From an uncultured Clostridia bacterium (GTDB lineage Bacteria; Bacillota; Clostridia; TANB77; CAG-508), in the NCBI GenBank assembly GCA_934149075.1, contig CAKPDR010000002.1, forward strand, positions 1-64,000: a stretch of 64,000 nt of DNA, in the 5' to 3' direction. The position numbers and the translations under genes are program-made. Every line of letters begins with the position of its first letter. Positions within the stretch are counted from its first letter, which is position 1. The notes under the pieces were generated by a model, which was given only the letters and a program-made list of their open reading frames with translations, did no database searches and was not told the origin of the DNA. This document shows, one piece after another, positions 36,002 through 44,910 of this stretch.

Positions 36002-36676
36002 TCAATTTGTATCTTTTATCCTAAAATGTCCTGAAATATTTTCGTATTGATTATATAATTCTAAAATATCTTCTTCTCTTAATGGTTGTCCCCCATTATG
36101 TATTAAATATGGTATTCCCTTTTTATTTCTCTTATCTGAAATTATACCTATATGGCTAGTTCCAAAAATAACTATATCTCCTGGTTGCCATTCTTCAATG
36201 TTACTTAAATCAGTTGTTAAGCTAATTTGATTTCTTTCAAAATATACTTTTAAATTTGGTACTCTTCTAAAATCAATATTAGGATCTGGCTTTCCTTCAA
36301 CTCTTGGATATTTGTCTGTATTACTCTTAATATCTTCATCTACCATATCTTTTAAAGAATATCCTGCATTTTTCATAGCTCTCCATATTACATCTGTGCA
36401 TACTCCTTCACTTTTTGGTGGATAACCTCCTGAATAATATGCACTTTTATATGTAGGTTTATTTTCTGCTTCAATTCTTGCTCCTTGCAATATATCTGTA
36501 TAATCATCAATACCGTCATTATCATAATCTGTTTTACTTATTATTGTCTCAATACCAAAATCTTTTGCAGAATATAATTTTTTATATTTTTGAAAAATCA
36601 ATATTCCACTAAATGCAATGACTAATATTATAAAGATTATTACAATTGCAATAAATATCCTCTTTAACACTTTCAT
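36002..36676 (-). CDS. DUF1287 protein, membrane-anchored, NlpC/amidase-like
   Basis: An N-terminal helix (KRIFIAIVIIFIILVIAFSG) anchors a 224-residue protein whose extracellular part matches DUF1287: EGVCTDVIWRAMKNAGYSL with the putative catalytic Cys, NIDFRRVPNLKVYFER, WQPGDIVIFG and HIGIISD with a His. The fold resembles NlpC/P60-type peptidases, so cell-wall peptide cleavage is plausible but unproven. It begins 1 bp after the upstream gene's stop codon region, suggesting coupling. Confidence 0.85.
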   Translation of the reverse strand: MKVLKRIFIAIVIIFIILVIAFSGILIFQKYKKLYSAKDFGIETIISKTDYDNDGIDDYTDILQGARIEAENKPTYKSAYYSGGYPPKSEGVCTDVIWRAMKNAGYSLKDMVDEDIKSNTDKYPRVEGKPDPNIDFRRVPNLKVYFERNQISLTTDLSNIEEWQPGDIVIFGTSHIGIISDKRNKKGIPYLIHNGGQPLREEDILELYNQYENISGHFRIKDTN

Positions 36677-36677
36677 A

Positions 36678-36887
36678 TCAATAATTTCCTTTTAAATCTA
36701 ATCCCTCTAACTGAAGTTTAACTTCAATTTCAGATATTTGATAACCTAATAGACCTATGTCTTTTAATTTTGTTTTACTTTGATTTGCTAATTGTTTTAC
36801 TTGAATTATTTTTTTCTTTTTTAATACTTCAACTATATCTGCATTTAATTTAAGTACATCTATATTATCTTCTAATATTGCTAGCAT
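36678..36887 (-). CDS. RNA polymerase alpha-CTD-like small protein
   Basis: The 69-residue protein resembles the helix-hairpin-helix C-terminal domain of RpoA: LNADIVEVLKKKKIIQVKQL, then DIGLLGYQISEIEVKLQLEGL. In RpoA this domain contacts upstream promoter DNA and activators. It lacks the alpha NTD, so it would act as a free DNA-binding or competitor domain. The ATG at 36887 follows GAGGAG. It is coupled to the DUF1287 gene. Confidence 0.65.
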   Translation of the reverse strand: MLAILEDNIDVLKLNADIVEVLKKKKIIQVKQLANQSKTKLKDIGLLGYQISEIEVKLQLEGLDLKGNY

Positions 36888-36949
36888 TACAACCACTCCT
36901 CATAATATTATACAATATATTTCCAGATTCTTCAAGGAAAGATTAAAAA

Positions 36950-36985
36950 AGTTGAAAAAGATTAGATTTCTCTAACCTTTTTCAT
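36950..36985 (-). terminator. Terminator of the XRE-membrane protein gene
   Basis: On the minus strand GAAAAAGGTTAGA and TCTAATCTTTTTC form a stem with a GAAA loop; T-rich sequence follows. Confidence 0.75.
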
Positions 36986-36991
36986 TTATTA

Positions 36992-38554
36992 CTATTCATT
37001 AATACTATTAAATTCTTCTTGCAAACTTTTAATTTCACTTTTCTTTTCTTCCAATTCCAATTTTTGCTCTTCAAGAGTAGATTCTTGATCTTCTAGTTTA
37101 TTTTCTAATTCTAATATCTTGTTTTCTAATTTTGTGTTTTCATTATTTAAGTTTTCAATTTCACTATCTCTTGATCTCTCATATTGTATTTGCTTGTTTT
37201 GTTTCATTTTTTCAATATTTTCTTTTGAAGTATAGACTGTTATAAGGTTATCATAATTATAACTTTTTATTTCTTTATTATTAATATCTTTAATAATATC
37301 ACGAATCATATTCATAAAGTCTATATCATCTGTATAAGAAAAAACATATATAATATCATTTTCATTTTCTAAAGATGTCTTATAGCGTTTTGAATGTTTT
37401 ACAACTATTTTTACATCACTTAAATCACTTTCAACATATTCGATATTTCTATCCCAACCACCAATTGATAAGTTATCTGTCATTTGAATATTATATTCAT
37501 CTTCAGCTTCGATATTATCTTCTTCTACAACATTAAATGAAGTTGCTCCAATAAATATCATTCCGATACTTAATCCTGCTAATACTAACGAACTTATTAG
37601 CAAAATTGCAATTCGTGTTTTATGGTTTTTCTTACTTACAATAAAGTTATATATTATTTGTAATATCACAAAATTAATTATCAATGCAGAAATTATTCCT
37701 AATAGACTACCAAAGAAAACTAGACCTGTTTTTACAAATAAAAAGCTTAATACTAACAATGCTACTAATCCTACAAAAGAAAATGCAAATCCAATTCCAA
37801 AGAATATTGCCATAATCTTAATGCACAATAAAACAACTTTTATAATTCCTGTTAGAAATTTAGATTGTGAATGTTCTGGATCTCTTATAATAATCTTTTC
37901 TTTCCTTTTTTCTAATACTATTTTTTTACTATCTTCACTCTCTAATTTTACAGAATGAGAATCTTCTATCTTTTCATCACTTTCTTTTATATCATCTTCT
38001 CTTACTATCTCATAATAATCTAAATATCTTACTTTGAAAATATGTAATAAAACAGTAATACCAATAATAAAAGCTAAAACCATATAAATTGAAGCAAAAA
38101 TACTTCTAATAGTATAATACACATTATTTGGTAATCTACCTATTAATCCTCCTAAAATTTCAGATCCTATTATTCCTATTACAGCAAATATACAAACTAG
38201 AAAGATTGCAATTATTACTTGTTCCATAAAACATTTCATTTTTTGTTTAAATTTCATACTACTTAGCATATCAACTGTTTTTGTAATAAATTCAAAGAAA
38301 TCATCTATATATTTATTAATGTTAATTTTGGACTGATTTGTTTCACTAACCTCCTTGACATTTTCATTCATAAGCTCATCAATATTGTAATTATACAGCT
38401 TACATATTAATAGGACTTTATCCATTTCTGGATAACTTTGACCAGATTCCCATTTTGAAACAGCTTGTCTTGATACTCCTAATTGTTCTGCAAGTTGTTC
38501 TTGTGATAAGTTATTCTCTTTTCTAATAAATTTAATATTATCTGATAACTTCAT
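36992..38554 (-). CDS. XRE regulator fused to membrane segments and a C-terminal coiled coil
   Basis: Residues 1-65 form a Cro/C1-type HTH (LSQEQLAEQLGVSRQAVSKW). Residues about 105-175 and 230-345 hold several hydrophobic helices; a hydrophilic region follows (about 350-440), and the last ~65 residues are a Glu/Lys-rich coiled coil (ENKILELENKLEDQESTLEE...). The design suggests a membrane-bound transcription factor that senses an envelope or extracellular signal. Tandem CAATTTTCGGTTG sites upstream are likely its own operator. The downstream terminator makes it a single-gene unit. Confidence 0.8.
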   Translation of the reverse strand: MKLSDNIKFIRKENNLSQEQLAEQLGVSRQAVSKWESGQSYPEMDKVLLICKLYNYNIDELMNENVKEVSETNQSKININKYIDDFFEFITKTVDMLSSMKFKQKMKCFMEQVIIAIFLVCIFAVIGIIGSEILGGLIGRLPNNVYYTIRSIFASIYMVLAFIIGITVLLHIFKVRYLDYYEIVREDDIKESDEKIEDSHSVKLESEDSKKIVLEKRKEKIIIRDPEHSQSKFLTGIIKVVLLCIKIMAIFFGIGFAFSFVGLVALLVLSFLFVKTGLVFFGSLLGIISALIINFVILQIIYNFIVSKKNHKTRIAILLISSLVLAGLSIGMIFIGATSFNVVEEDNIEAEDEYNIQMTDNLSIGGWDRNIEYVESDLSDVKIVVKHSKRYKTSLENENDIIYVFSYTDDIDFMNMIRDIIKDINNKEIKSYNYDNLITVYTSKENIEKMKQNKQIQYERSRDSEIENLNNENTKLENKILELENKLEDQESTLEEQKLELEEKKSEIKSLQEEFNSINE

Positions 38555-38610
38555 CTCAAATTCCTCCTTTCTTGCTTCAAATTATATCTATTCTACTGGT
38601 TGCATACTAC

Positions 38611-38644
38611 CAATTTTCGGTTGTTTTTTGTCAATTTTCGGTTG
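38611..38644. promoter_or_regulatory. Tandem CAATTTTCGGTTG operator sites
   Basis: The exact 13-mer occurs at 38611-38623 and 38632-38644, 21 bp (two helical turns) apart, with a third partial GGTTG at 38598-38602. They lie 57-90 bp upstream of the XRE-membrane protein's start and are probably bound by that XRE protein. Confidence 0.65.
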
Positions 38645-38673
38645 CATTTCATATTATAACACATTTTTAAGCT

Positions 38674-38702
38674 CAAAAAAAGGTTAGCATACACTAACCT
38701 TC
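38674..38702 (-). terminator. Terminator downstream of the 380-residue membrane-anchored protein
   Basis: On the minus strand AGGTTAG and CTAACCT pair around TGTATG and are followed by seven T. It closes the leftward sigma-factor operon 41845-38718. Confidence 0.9.
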
Positions 38703-38717
38703 CTTCTAATTTATATA

Positions 38718-39860
38718 TTATTGAAATTTTGTTATATCATTAATTTTTCCTGCAAAGTATGGTTTATCTTTTCCCTTTTCTATTAAGAATATAGCAAATG
38801 TATCATCAATAGAAAATTCTCTAATTTCGTCCATAATCGCTACTGATTCATTTTTAACCATCATTCCTGCTTCACTTTTAATTTTTCCACCTGTCCTATC
38901 TAATTCAAATTCTATAGTTTGTAGTGCTTTTTCAATTGAGTAGACTTCTCCATTTGAGAATAAAAACTTTTTGTCCTCTATTTCTGTTATTTCATTTTTT
39001 TCTTTAAGTTTTATATTTGGAACTTTTAATATTTCTCCTTCTTTTAGTTCTCCATACAATTTTACAGATTCATAATTATCTTGATTATTAGGCATATTAT
39101 AAACTTTAACTTCTGTTTTTTCTAATATATTATTATAGATTTCTCCAAACGTCTTTCCTTCTGGATTTTTACAAAGAATTACTTCATCTTCTTGTTTAGT
39201 TCTTAATTTTATAGCAAAATCGTCTTTCGACTTATAATATAAAACATCTACTTGCTGTCTTAACTCTCCTGATTCATCACTTTTAATTCCGAAATATTTT
39301 ACATCATCATAATTTCCAAATTTACCATTTTCTAATTCTTCAAATGCTTTTTCAAATTGAAAATCTTTTTTTAGCATTACATATAAAAAGAAGTCTAATG
39401 GATCTCTATTTTCCCAATCAAAATCATCAAGTATATCACTCGTTTCATTGAATTTATCTTTTATTGCTTTTTCTATTTCTTCTTTTAATTTAAGTGATGG
39501 TGTTCCTATCTTTTTATAATAAGATTCTTCTGACAATTCTTTAGTTGTAAATGTTTCTTTGTTAAGATTTTCTACAAACTTTAATTGTGGATTGAATACT
39601 ATATCTTGTTTTGCTAAATCATTTTTTAAATCATTCCAAATCAATTGAAATGTACCACACCAAATTGTATTATCAGTTATTTCATCATCTAATGTTAATA
39701 CAGTTGTAATTCCCTCCGTGCTAGATAATGATGTTTTACTACTTGATGTTGGCTTATTAGGTTCTTCTATTTCCGTCTTTTTAGTTATTTGTGAATATGT
39801 AAATACTCCTAATATTATTAAAATTATAATACTTACTATTATTAATATTAATTTTTTCAT
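38718..39860 (-). CDS. Membrane-anchored extracytoplasmic protein, distant serpin-like
   Basis: An N-terminal helix (KKLILIIVSIIILIILGVFT) and a Ser/Thr-rich linker precede a ~320-residue exterior domain. The C-terminal DDTFAIFLIEKGKDKPYFAG, followed by KINDI, recalls the serpin end (PFLF...GRV), and TIWCGTFQLIWNDLKNDLAK could be the matching N-terminal helix. I rate the serpin relation as tentative. The start at 39860 follows GAGAGGATATAT. It is the third gene of the unit led by the membrane-anchored sigma factor. Confidence 0.6.
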   Translation of the reverse strand: MKKLILIIVSIIILIILGVFTYSQITKKTEIEEPNKPTSSSKTSLSSTEGITTVLTLDDEITDNTIWCGTFQLIWNDLKNDLAKQDIVFNPQLKFVENLNKETFTTKELSEESYYKKIGTPSLKLKEEIEKAIKDKFNETSDILDDFDWENRDPLDFFLYVMLKKDFQFEKAFEELENGKFGNYDDVKYFGIKSDESGELRQQVDVLYYKSKDDFAIKLRTKQEDEVILCKNPEGKTFGEIYNNILEKTEVKVYNMPNNQDNYESVKLYGELKEGEILKVPNIKLKEKNEITEIEDKKFLFSNGEVYSIEKALQTIEFELDRTGGKIKSEAGMMVKNESVAIMDEIREFSIDDTFAIFLIEKGKDKPYFAGKINDITKFQ

Positions 39861-39876
39861 ATATATCCTCTCTTTC

Positions 39877-40899
39877 CTACCTAACACTATTTAACGTCAT
39901 TTCAGGTAATCCTATATATACGTCCCTATTACCATCTAAAGAATGGCTTTTTATTATCGTATATGTTCCATACCAATAAATCATTGTTCCACCTTCTTTA
40001 TACATATCTGCATTTATAACTTCATTTTCTTTGTCTGCTTCAGCTTGTTCAATGATTTGCTCCATTGTTACTTTATTGTTTAATAATGCTTCTTTTAAAT
40101 CTATTTCTGTATTATCAATTTTAATTTTTACATTTTCTAATCCATAATAGTAAATATCATAGTTATATTTTTTTGCAAGTTCTCCTTGTGTAACTTTATA
40201 TAGTTCAGTTTTCTTACTTTTATTAACATTTAATAAATACTTAAATTCATAATTATTTATACTTTTAGCATTGTCTTTATAGTATGTAATAGTAACTTCT
40301 TCTAAATCGCCCTCTATTTTATTTTGTAATAAAATATATGTCATTTCATTCGCTTGCTCTGTTACAAGTTTAGAAAATTTTCCATATCTATATGTTCTAT
40401 CTTCTTTACTTGAAAATTCATCTCTGGTCCAATCACAACAAGTCGAAAATACGTTATTCCCCTCAAAATTCACATCAGTAATCATCATATCGCCTTCAAC
40501 TGTATAATTTATAGTTCTTATAGAATATGGTTCGTTATTATTTACTTTATTTAAAAATATATCTAGTTCATCTTTATTAAATACTTTAAAACCTTGAGAA
40601 GATATTATACATTTATCTTGTATTGCTTGAATATAGTTATAATCTTCTGGCAAGTCTTCAATTTTTAGTTTTTCATTACTATAATCTATATTGTTTGCTA
40701 TTGTATTTTTTTGTGCTTCATTTTCTGTATAATTTTCCACAAAACTATTTTCTGGATTTGCATAATCTAATCCCCAAGTGCTAAATAAAACTTTCTTATT
40801 GTTTTTCATTCTATCTAAATCAATCAAATAAAATATTCCTAACATAATCAAAATTACAATTATTACTATTCCTACTATTTTTAAAATTTTCTTGCTCAT
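39877..40899 (-). CDS. Membrane-anchored extracytoplasmic protein, unknown
   Basis: A single N-terminal helix (ILKIVGIVIIVILIMLGIFY) is followed by a 310-residue exterior region without recognised motifs, including GFKVFNKDELDIFLNKVN (DUF4362-like, tentative) and ISSQG. It lies between the sigma factor and the serpin-like gene with gaps of 25 and 16 bp, so all three are probably one operon, and it may be part of the sensing complex. Confidence 0.55.
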   Translation of the reverse strand: MSKKILKIVGIVIIVILIMLGIFYLIDLDRMKNNKKVLFSTWGLDYANPENSFVENYTENEAQKNTIANNIDYSNEKLKIEDLPEDYNYIQAIQDKCIISSQGFKVFNKDELDIFLNKVNNNEPYSIRTINYTVEGDMMITDVNFEGNNVFSTCCDWTRDEFSSKEDRTYRYGKFSKLVTEQANEMTYILLQNKIEGDLEEVTITYYKDNAKSINNYEFKYLLNVNKSKKTELYKVTQGELAKKYNYDIYYYGLENVKIKIDNTEIDLKEALLNNKVTMEQIIEQAEADKENEVINADMYKEGGTMIYWYGTYTIIKSHSLDGNRDVYIGLPEMTLNSVR

Positions 40900-40924
40900 T
40901 TGTACCTCCTAAAAAATCATTCTA

Positions 40925-41845
40925 CTATTTAGACGCTTTTACTTTTCGTTTTAGTTGGTATTTTATAAAATTTATTAAAAAAATTATAGTTAATATTAAA
41001 AATACGCTTGAAACAGCTAATATACCAATACTGTAATTATTTATATTTGTTGCATGTTCATTAACTGGTACTTGTGTTTCTTCTTTTGTTTCATTTGATT
41101 GATTTGTTGTATTTTTTACTGTATCTTGTTCTTCTTGATTAATGCTTTTATTTATATCTTGCTTTGTTGATTCTGTTATAACTCGACTTTCTTCCTGTTC
41201 GTTTTTTGTATTATCTGCTTTCTCTATAGTATTACTTTGCTCAATGTTTACTCCATCTTTTGTAATAAACATTGTTTTTAAACCTATTACTAATGTTACA
41301 ATAAACATTCCTAAATTACTTATTAATAATTTTAATGTATGAATTGATTTATAATATCTCCATTTAACAGTTCCTGCAGGTTCGTCTAATAATTTTGCAA
41401 TCTCATCAAATGTTAAATTAGTTAATATCTTTAAAGAAACAACTTCTTTTTCTTTATCATTTAACTTGCTTAATATTCTGTTATATCTATCTTGATCAAC
41501 TATTCTATTTATTTCATCATCAGAATCTGCTATTTCATACATACAGTCTAAATCAATTGTATTTTTTCTCTTTCTAAATAAAGATATAGCTTCATTTTTT
41601 GCTACAGAATAAATCCAGGTAGCAATATTATCAATAGGAAGTTTATCCTTTGGCAATGAATAAATCTTAGAAAAGACTGCTTGCACAATATCTTCTGAAT
41701 CCTCTTTGCTTTTTAATATTGTGAAAGCAATTCTATAAACAAGTTTATTATACTGCTTATATAGTGTTTCAAATGCTACTTTGTTGTTGCTACTTTTTAA
41801 TTCTGTAAATAGTTGTTTCAATTCTTTCTCATTAATTCTGTTCAT
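40925..41845 (-). CDS. ECF sigma factor with C-terminal membrane anchors
   Basis: Residues 1-165 form an ECF sigma factor: region 2 (FETLYKQYNKLVYRIAFTIL, DSEDIVQAVFSKIYS) and region 4 (LNDKEKEVVSLKILTNLTFD, then EPAGTVKWRYYKSI). Unlike ordinary ECF factors, it continues with a hydrophobic helix (MFIVTLVIGLKTMFI, ~180-196), a polar Ser/Thr/Gln-rich stretch and a second helix (ILAVSSVFLILTIIFLINFI, ~275-295). A sigma factor held at the membrane implies release by proteolysis or regulation in place. Membrane-anchored proteins follow in the same unit. Confidence 0.85.
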   Translation of the reverse strand: MNRINEKELKQLFTELKSSNNKVAFETLYKQYNKLVYRIAFTILKSKEDSEDIVQAVFSKIYSLPKDKLPIDNIATWIYSVAKNEAISLFRKRKNTIDLDCMYEIADSDDEINRIVDQDRYNRILSKLNDKEKEVVSLKILTNLTFDEIAKLLDEPAGTVKWRYYKSIHTLKLLISNLGMFIVTLVIGLKTMFITKDGVNIEQSNTIEKADNTKNEQEESRVITESTKQDINKSINQEEQDTVKNTTNQSNETKEETQVPVNEHATNINNYSIGILAVSSVFLILTIIFLINFIKYQLKRKVKASK

Positions 41846-41886
41846 TTCTTGCTCCTTTATTATATATATAACATATTTTGTAAAAA

Positions 41887-41922
41887 AAATAAAGATTAGA
41901 CTTTTACATCTAACCTTTAATT
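41887..41922 (-). terminator. Terminator of the DUF4179 gene
   Basis: On the minus strand AAAGGTTAGA and TCTAATCTTT pair around TGTAAAAG and are followed by ATTTTTTT. Confidence 0.85.
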
Positions 41923-41925
41923 TTA

Positions 41926-43062
41926 TTATTTACTTCTCTCATATTCTATTATTATTTCTTCGCCTTTATTTGTAAAAATATGGACTTTTAATTCATCTGT
42001 AGCGTCAAATTTTGTTAAATTAAATGTTTGTGAATAATTAATAATTTTATTTGATTCTGCAGGTAAACTATATCCTCCATCTCCATCACTTCTTCTTGCA
42101 GGTTCAAATCTCTTTCCATCAGATGTTTCAACATATTCTTTACCAAGTGCAATTTTGTCATAAATGCTTTTTGGAGAATTAGAATGTAATAATTCATAGT
42201 CTACTTTATTAGTTGTTGTTTCAGGTATTTCTATTTTAAAAGCAGTATTTGATAAGATAGCATATCCAACTTTAGTGTTTTCGTCATTACAGCTTTTAAA
42301 TTTATAAATTATGTTTTCTCTATTATACATTTCTTCAGGAACTTCTAATTCAAATTTCCAATCTCCTACATATATATTATTTTTACTTTCTTCCAAACTT
42401 ATCATATTTATAACTTTAGTAAATGTTACATATAGTTTTTTTGATTTAGGTATTTTATGTTCTTCTGAACCATAGGCAGTTAAATGAAGCATTATCTCAT
42501 TTTCACTTATAATATCTCCATTCATACTATATCCTCCCCAAAATAAAGGGTGGAAATTTGGTGTTCCTGCTGTTTTATTTTCTTCAGCAATTCTTGTTTC
42601 TTCCTCGTGTGTTAAAAATACTATTTCATTATTTTCATCTATAACTTTCATATCCAAAGGCTTAAGTCTTTGCATTTCTTTAACATTATATTTATCAGAT
42701 AATTTTATTTTTAAATTCATATCAAAATTATAATCGTCTATTAAAAATGAATCTACTGAAAACTCTATTCCATCTGATTCTATATATGTAGGTTCAACTT
42801 CTTTTATATATCCTTTATCAATTGCTGTTTGAACTCCATCACTTGCATTATATCCAAATAAATTATTTATAAAATTCCCAATATCCTTTGCAAAAACTAC
42901 ACCTGTTATTGATAAGACCATACAGCAAGCAACTGCTATACTTTTAAAAATTGAATGTTTATTTTTTACCATAACTTCATTCTCCTCCTCAACAAAGTTG
43001 GATATAGAAATCTTTCGTTTTACGTCATTATATATCTTTTCTGTATCTTTATTATTCATCAC
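41926..43062 (-). CDS. DUF4179-type anti-sigma-like membrane protein
   Basis: The 378-residue protein has a short cytoplasmic N-terminus (about 35 residues), one transmembrane helix (SIAVACCMVLSITGVVFA) and a large exterior domain of the DUF4179 type (GYNASDGVQTAIDKGYIKEV..., then SVDSFLIDDYNFDMNLKIKL). Proteins of this shape are encoded after ECF sigma factors and act as their membrane anti-sigma factor or sensor. It overlaps the sigma gene upstream by 11 bp. Confidence 0.8.
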   Translation of the reverse strand: MMNNKDTEKIYNDVKRKISISNFVEEENEVMVKNKHSIFKSIAVACCMVLSITGVVFAKDIGNFINNLFGYNASDGVQTAIDKGYIKEVEPTYIESDGIEFSVDSFLIDDYNFDMNLKIKLSDKYNVKEMQRLKPLDMKVIDENNEIVFLTHEEETRIAEENKTAGTPNFHPLFWGGYSMNGDIISENEIMLHLTAYGSEEHKIPKSKKLYVTFTKVINMISLEESKNNIYVGDWKFELEVPEEMYNRENIIYKFKSCNDENTKVGYAILSNTAFKIEIPETTTNKVDYELLHSNSPKSIYDKIALGKEYVETSDGKRFEPARRSDGDGGYSLPAESNKIINYSQTFNLTKFDATDELKVHIFTNKGEEIIIEYERSK

Positions 43063-43603
43063 TATACCCTCCTTTTATTAATTCTTTTCTAATTTTTCTT
43101 CTGATTCTAAACAGTTTCGATTTAATGCTAAATTCAGAAATATTTAAAATATTAGATATTTCACTATATGTCATTGATGAATAATAGTATAATTCAAATA
43201 TTTCAATATCACTTTCTTTCATTTCCTTTACAGTTTTATCTATAATAGAAATCTTTTCTCTTTGCTCACAAATCATATCTATTTTAAAGAAATCTTGAAT
43301 AATATTCTCATAATCTGAAATATCATTATGAATATTTATTACTCTACTTTTTTCCTTTACTAAATTTCTAGTAATTCCTGCAATATAAGGACTTAATTCT
43401 TTGCTTTTATCAAGCTTATTTCTATTTTTCCATAATACAACAAATGTATCTGATATTATTTCTTCAATATCTTCTTTTGATAAATATTGTATAGCCATAT
43501 TTTCAATAATTTTATACACATATCCACTATATTCATCTATTACTATTTCTAAATTTAATTCATTATTTCTATAATACTCGCTTATTTTCTTCTTCTCATT
43601 CAA
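43052..43603 (-). CDS. ECF RNA polymerase sigma factor
   Basis: The 183-residue protein contains region 2 (YVYKIIENMAIQYLSKEDIE followed by DTFVVLWKNRNKL) and region 4 (MKESDIEIFELYYYSSMTYS, then ISEFSIKSKLFRIRRKIRKE). It is paired by an 11-bp overlap with the DUF4179 gene, its likely anti-sigma factor. It resembles the sigma factor at 44911-45450, suggesting duplication inside the element. Confidence 0.9.
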   Translation of the reverse strand: MNEKKKISEYYRNNELNLEIVIDEYSGYVYKIIENMAIQYLSKEDIEEIISDTFVVLWKNRNKLDKSKELSPYIAGITRNLVKEKSRVINIHNDISDYENIIQDFFKIDMICEQREKISIIDKTVKEMKESDIEIFELYYYSSMTYSEISNILNISEFSIKSKLFRIRRKIRKELIKGGYSDE

Positions 43604-43707
43604 TTTAGATCTAAACTCCTTATTTTATTTTAAGATACCTTACACTTATATATTGAGAATATTTAAACTTTGGTTTCACTTTTTTTACAATTTTATCATA
43701 TTTTAAA

Positions 43708-43746
43708 AATCAAAAAAAGGTACTAACTATTTGTTAATACCTTTAA
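43708..43746 (-). terminator. Terminator of the YcdB/PepSY-like gene
   Basis: On the minus strand AAAGGTATTAAC and GTTAGTACCTTT pair with one mismatch around AAATA and are followed by TTTTG. Confidence 0.85.
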
Positions 43747-43750
43747 ACAT

Positions 43751-44908
43751 TTATTTTTCAATAACATTATATGGATCACTTATCAAATCTTGTATTTGTT
43801 TTTTTGCTCCACTCCATCTATTTCCACCTATTACTTCTCCTGTTGTGCTATCAATAAAATATACATATCTTTCTAGACCATTGTCTTCGTATTTTGTATA
43901 GTCATAATATAGTGTAACTTCCCAAACTTTTCTTACTCTATTTTCAACTTTATAAAATACTGCGTCATCTTTTAATATCATTTTTCCATTTTCGCCAGGC
44001 TTAAAATTAATTGTTCCCTTATCATATTCTTCTATATCTTTTTCTCTATAAATAACATCTGTATTCATTTTGTCAATTCCAATTTCTGCTTCTGCTGAAG
44101 ATATTTTATGTCTTGTTTCTATCTTCTCATCTTTCTCTTTAGCAATCTTTATAGCTTCTTCTTTTGAAATAATTTGTTCATTATTTTCATATTTAGAGTT
44201 TTCTATACTTAAACTATATAAACCATTTATTGTAGGAATCCAACCTATACTTATTTTTTCATACATATTTAATGAATTTTCATATTTTTTGTAAAAATCA
44301 GCATACCAAATATATGCCTCTTCATCAGTATTACCATTTCTTTTTAATGAAACTAATTCATACTCATTATCATTGTTATTAGGATTATATTTTGATAACA
44401 ATTCTTTTGCAACTATTCTTGCTTGTTCTCTTGTTATACCATAATTTTTAGGGATTGTATATGTATAAGAAGGTATATTCAAATATTCAAATTCTCCTTT
44501 ACTATTCATTGTCATTGTTCCATTTTTAAAGCCTATATCCCATATAACTTTATTATCCCAAGCGTCTTTCCTTAACGTTAGACCACCTACTTCATTTTCT
44601 AATCCAATTTTTTCAAGATAATCAGACGCTTTTTTTCTTGCTTCTTCCTCACTTATTGCATTTTTCTTATCTTCTTCACTTAATACATTAGTAAATTCGT
44701 ATGTTTCTGGTGTTTTCCATATTTTTTCAATGTTTTCATATACCTTTGTTCCTGCAAATACTACTCCTGTGCTTAGCACTACTCCAACCGTCGCCGTTGC
44801 TATTGTCTTAAATATACCCTTTGCTTTATTTTCCATAACTATATCATTCTCCTCTTTAATTTTTGATATAGCAATTTTAGTTTTGATTTTATTTTTATCA
44901 AATTCCAT
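43751..44908 (-). CDS. Anti-sigma-like membrane protein with YcdB/PepSY-type repeats
   Basis: A ~35-residue cytoplasmic N-terminus and one helix (TIATATVGVVLSTGVVFAG) precede an exterior region with repeated propeptide-like modules: ISEEEARKKASDYLEKIGLE, ITREQARIVAKELLSKYN, ISKEEAIKIAKEKDEKIE and YFIDSTTGEVIGGNRWSG. These YcdB/PepSY modules bind or inhibit proteases in other proteins. It starts 3 bp after the sigma gene 44911-45450 and is its likely membrane anti-sigma partner. Confidence 0.75.
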   Translation of the reverse strand: MEFDKNKIKTKIAISKIKEENDIVMENKAKGIFKTIATATVGVVLSTGVVFAGTKVYENIEKIWKTPETYEFTNVLSEEDKKNAISEEEARKKASDYLEKIGLENEVGGLTLRKDAWDNKVIWDIGFKNGTMTMNSKGEFEYLNIPSYTYTIPKNYGITREQARIVAKELLSKYNPNNNDNEYELVSLKRNGNTDEEAYIWYADFYKKYENSLNMYEKISIGWIPTINGLYSLSIENSKYENNEQIISKEEAIKIAKEKDEKIETRHKISSAEAEIGIDKMNTDVIYREKDIEEYDKGTINFKPGENGKMILKDDAVFYKVENRVRKVWEVTLYYDYTKYEDNGLERYVYFIDSTTGEVIGGNRWSGAKKQIQDLISDPYNVIEK

Positions 44909-44910
44909 TT

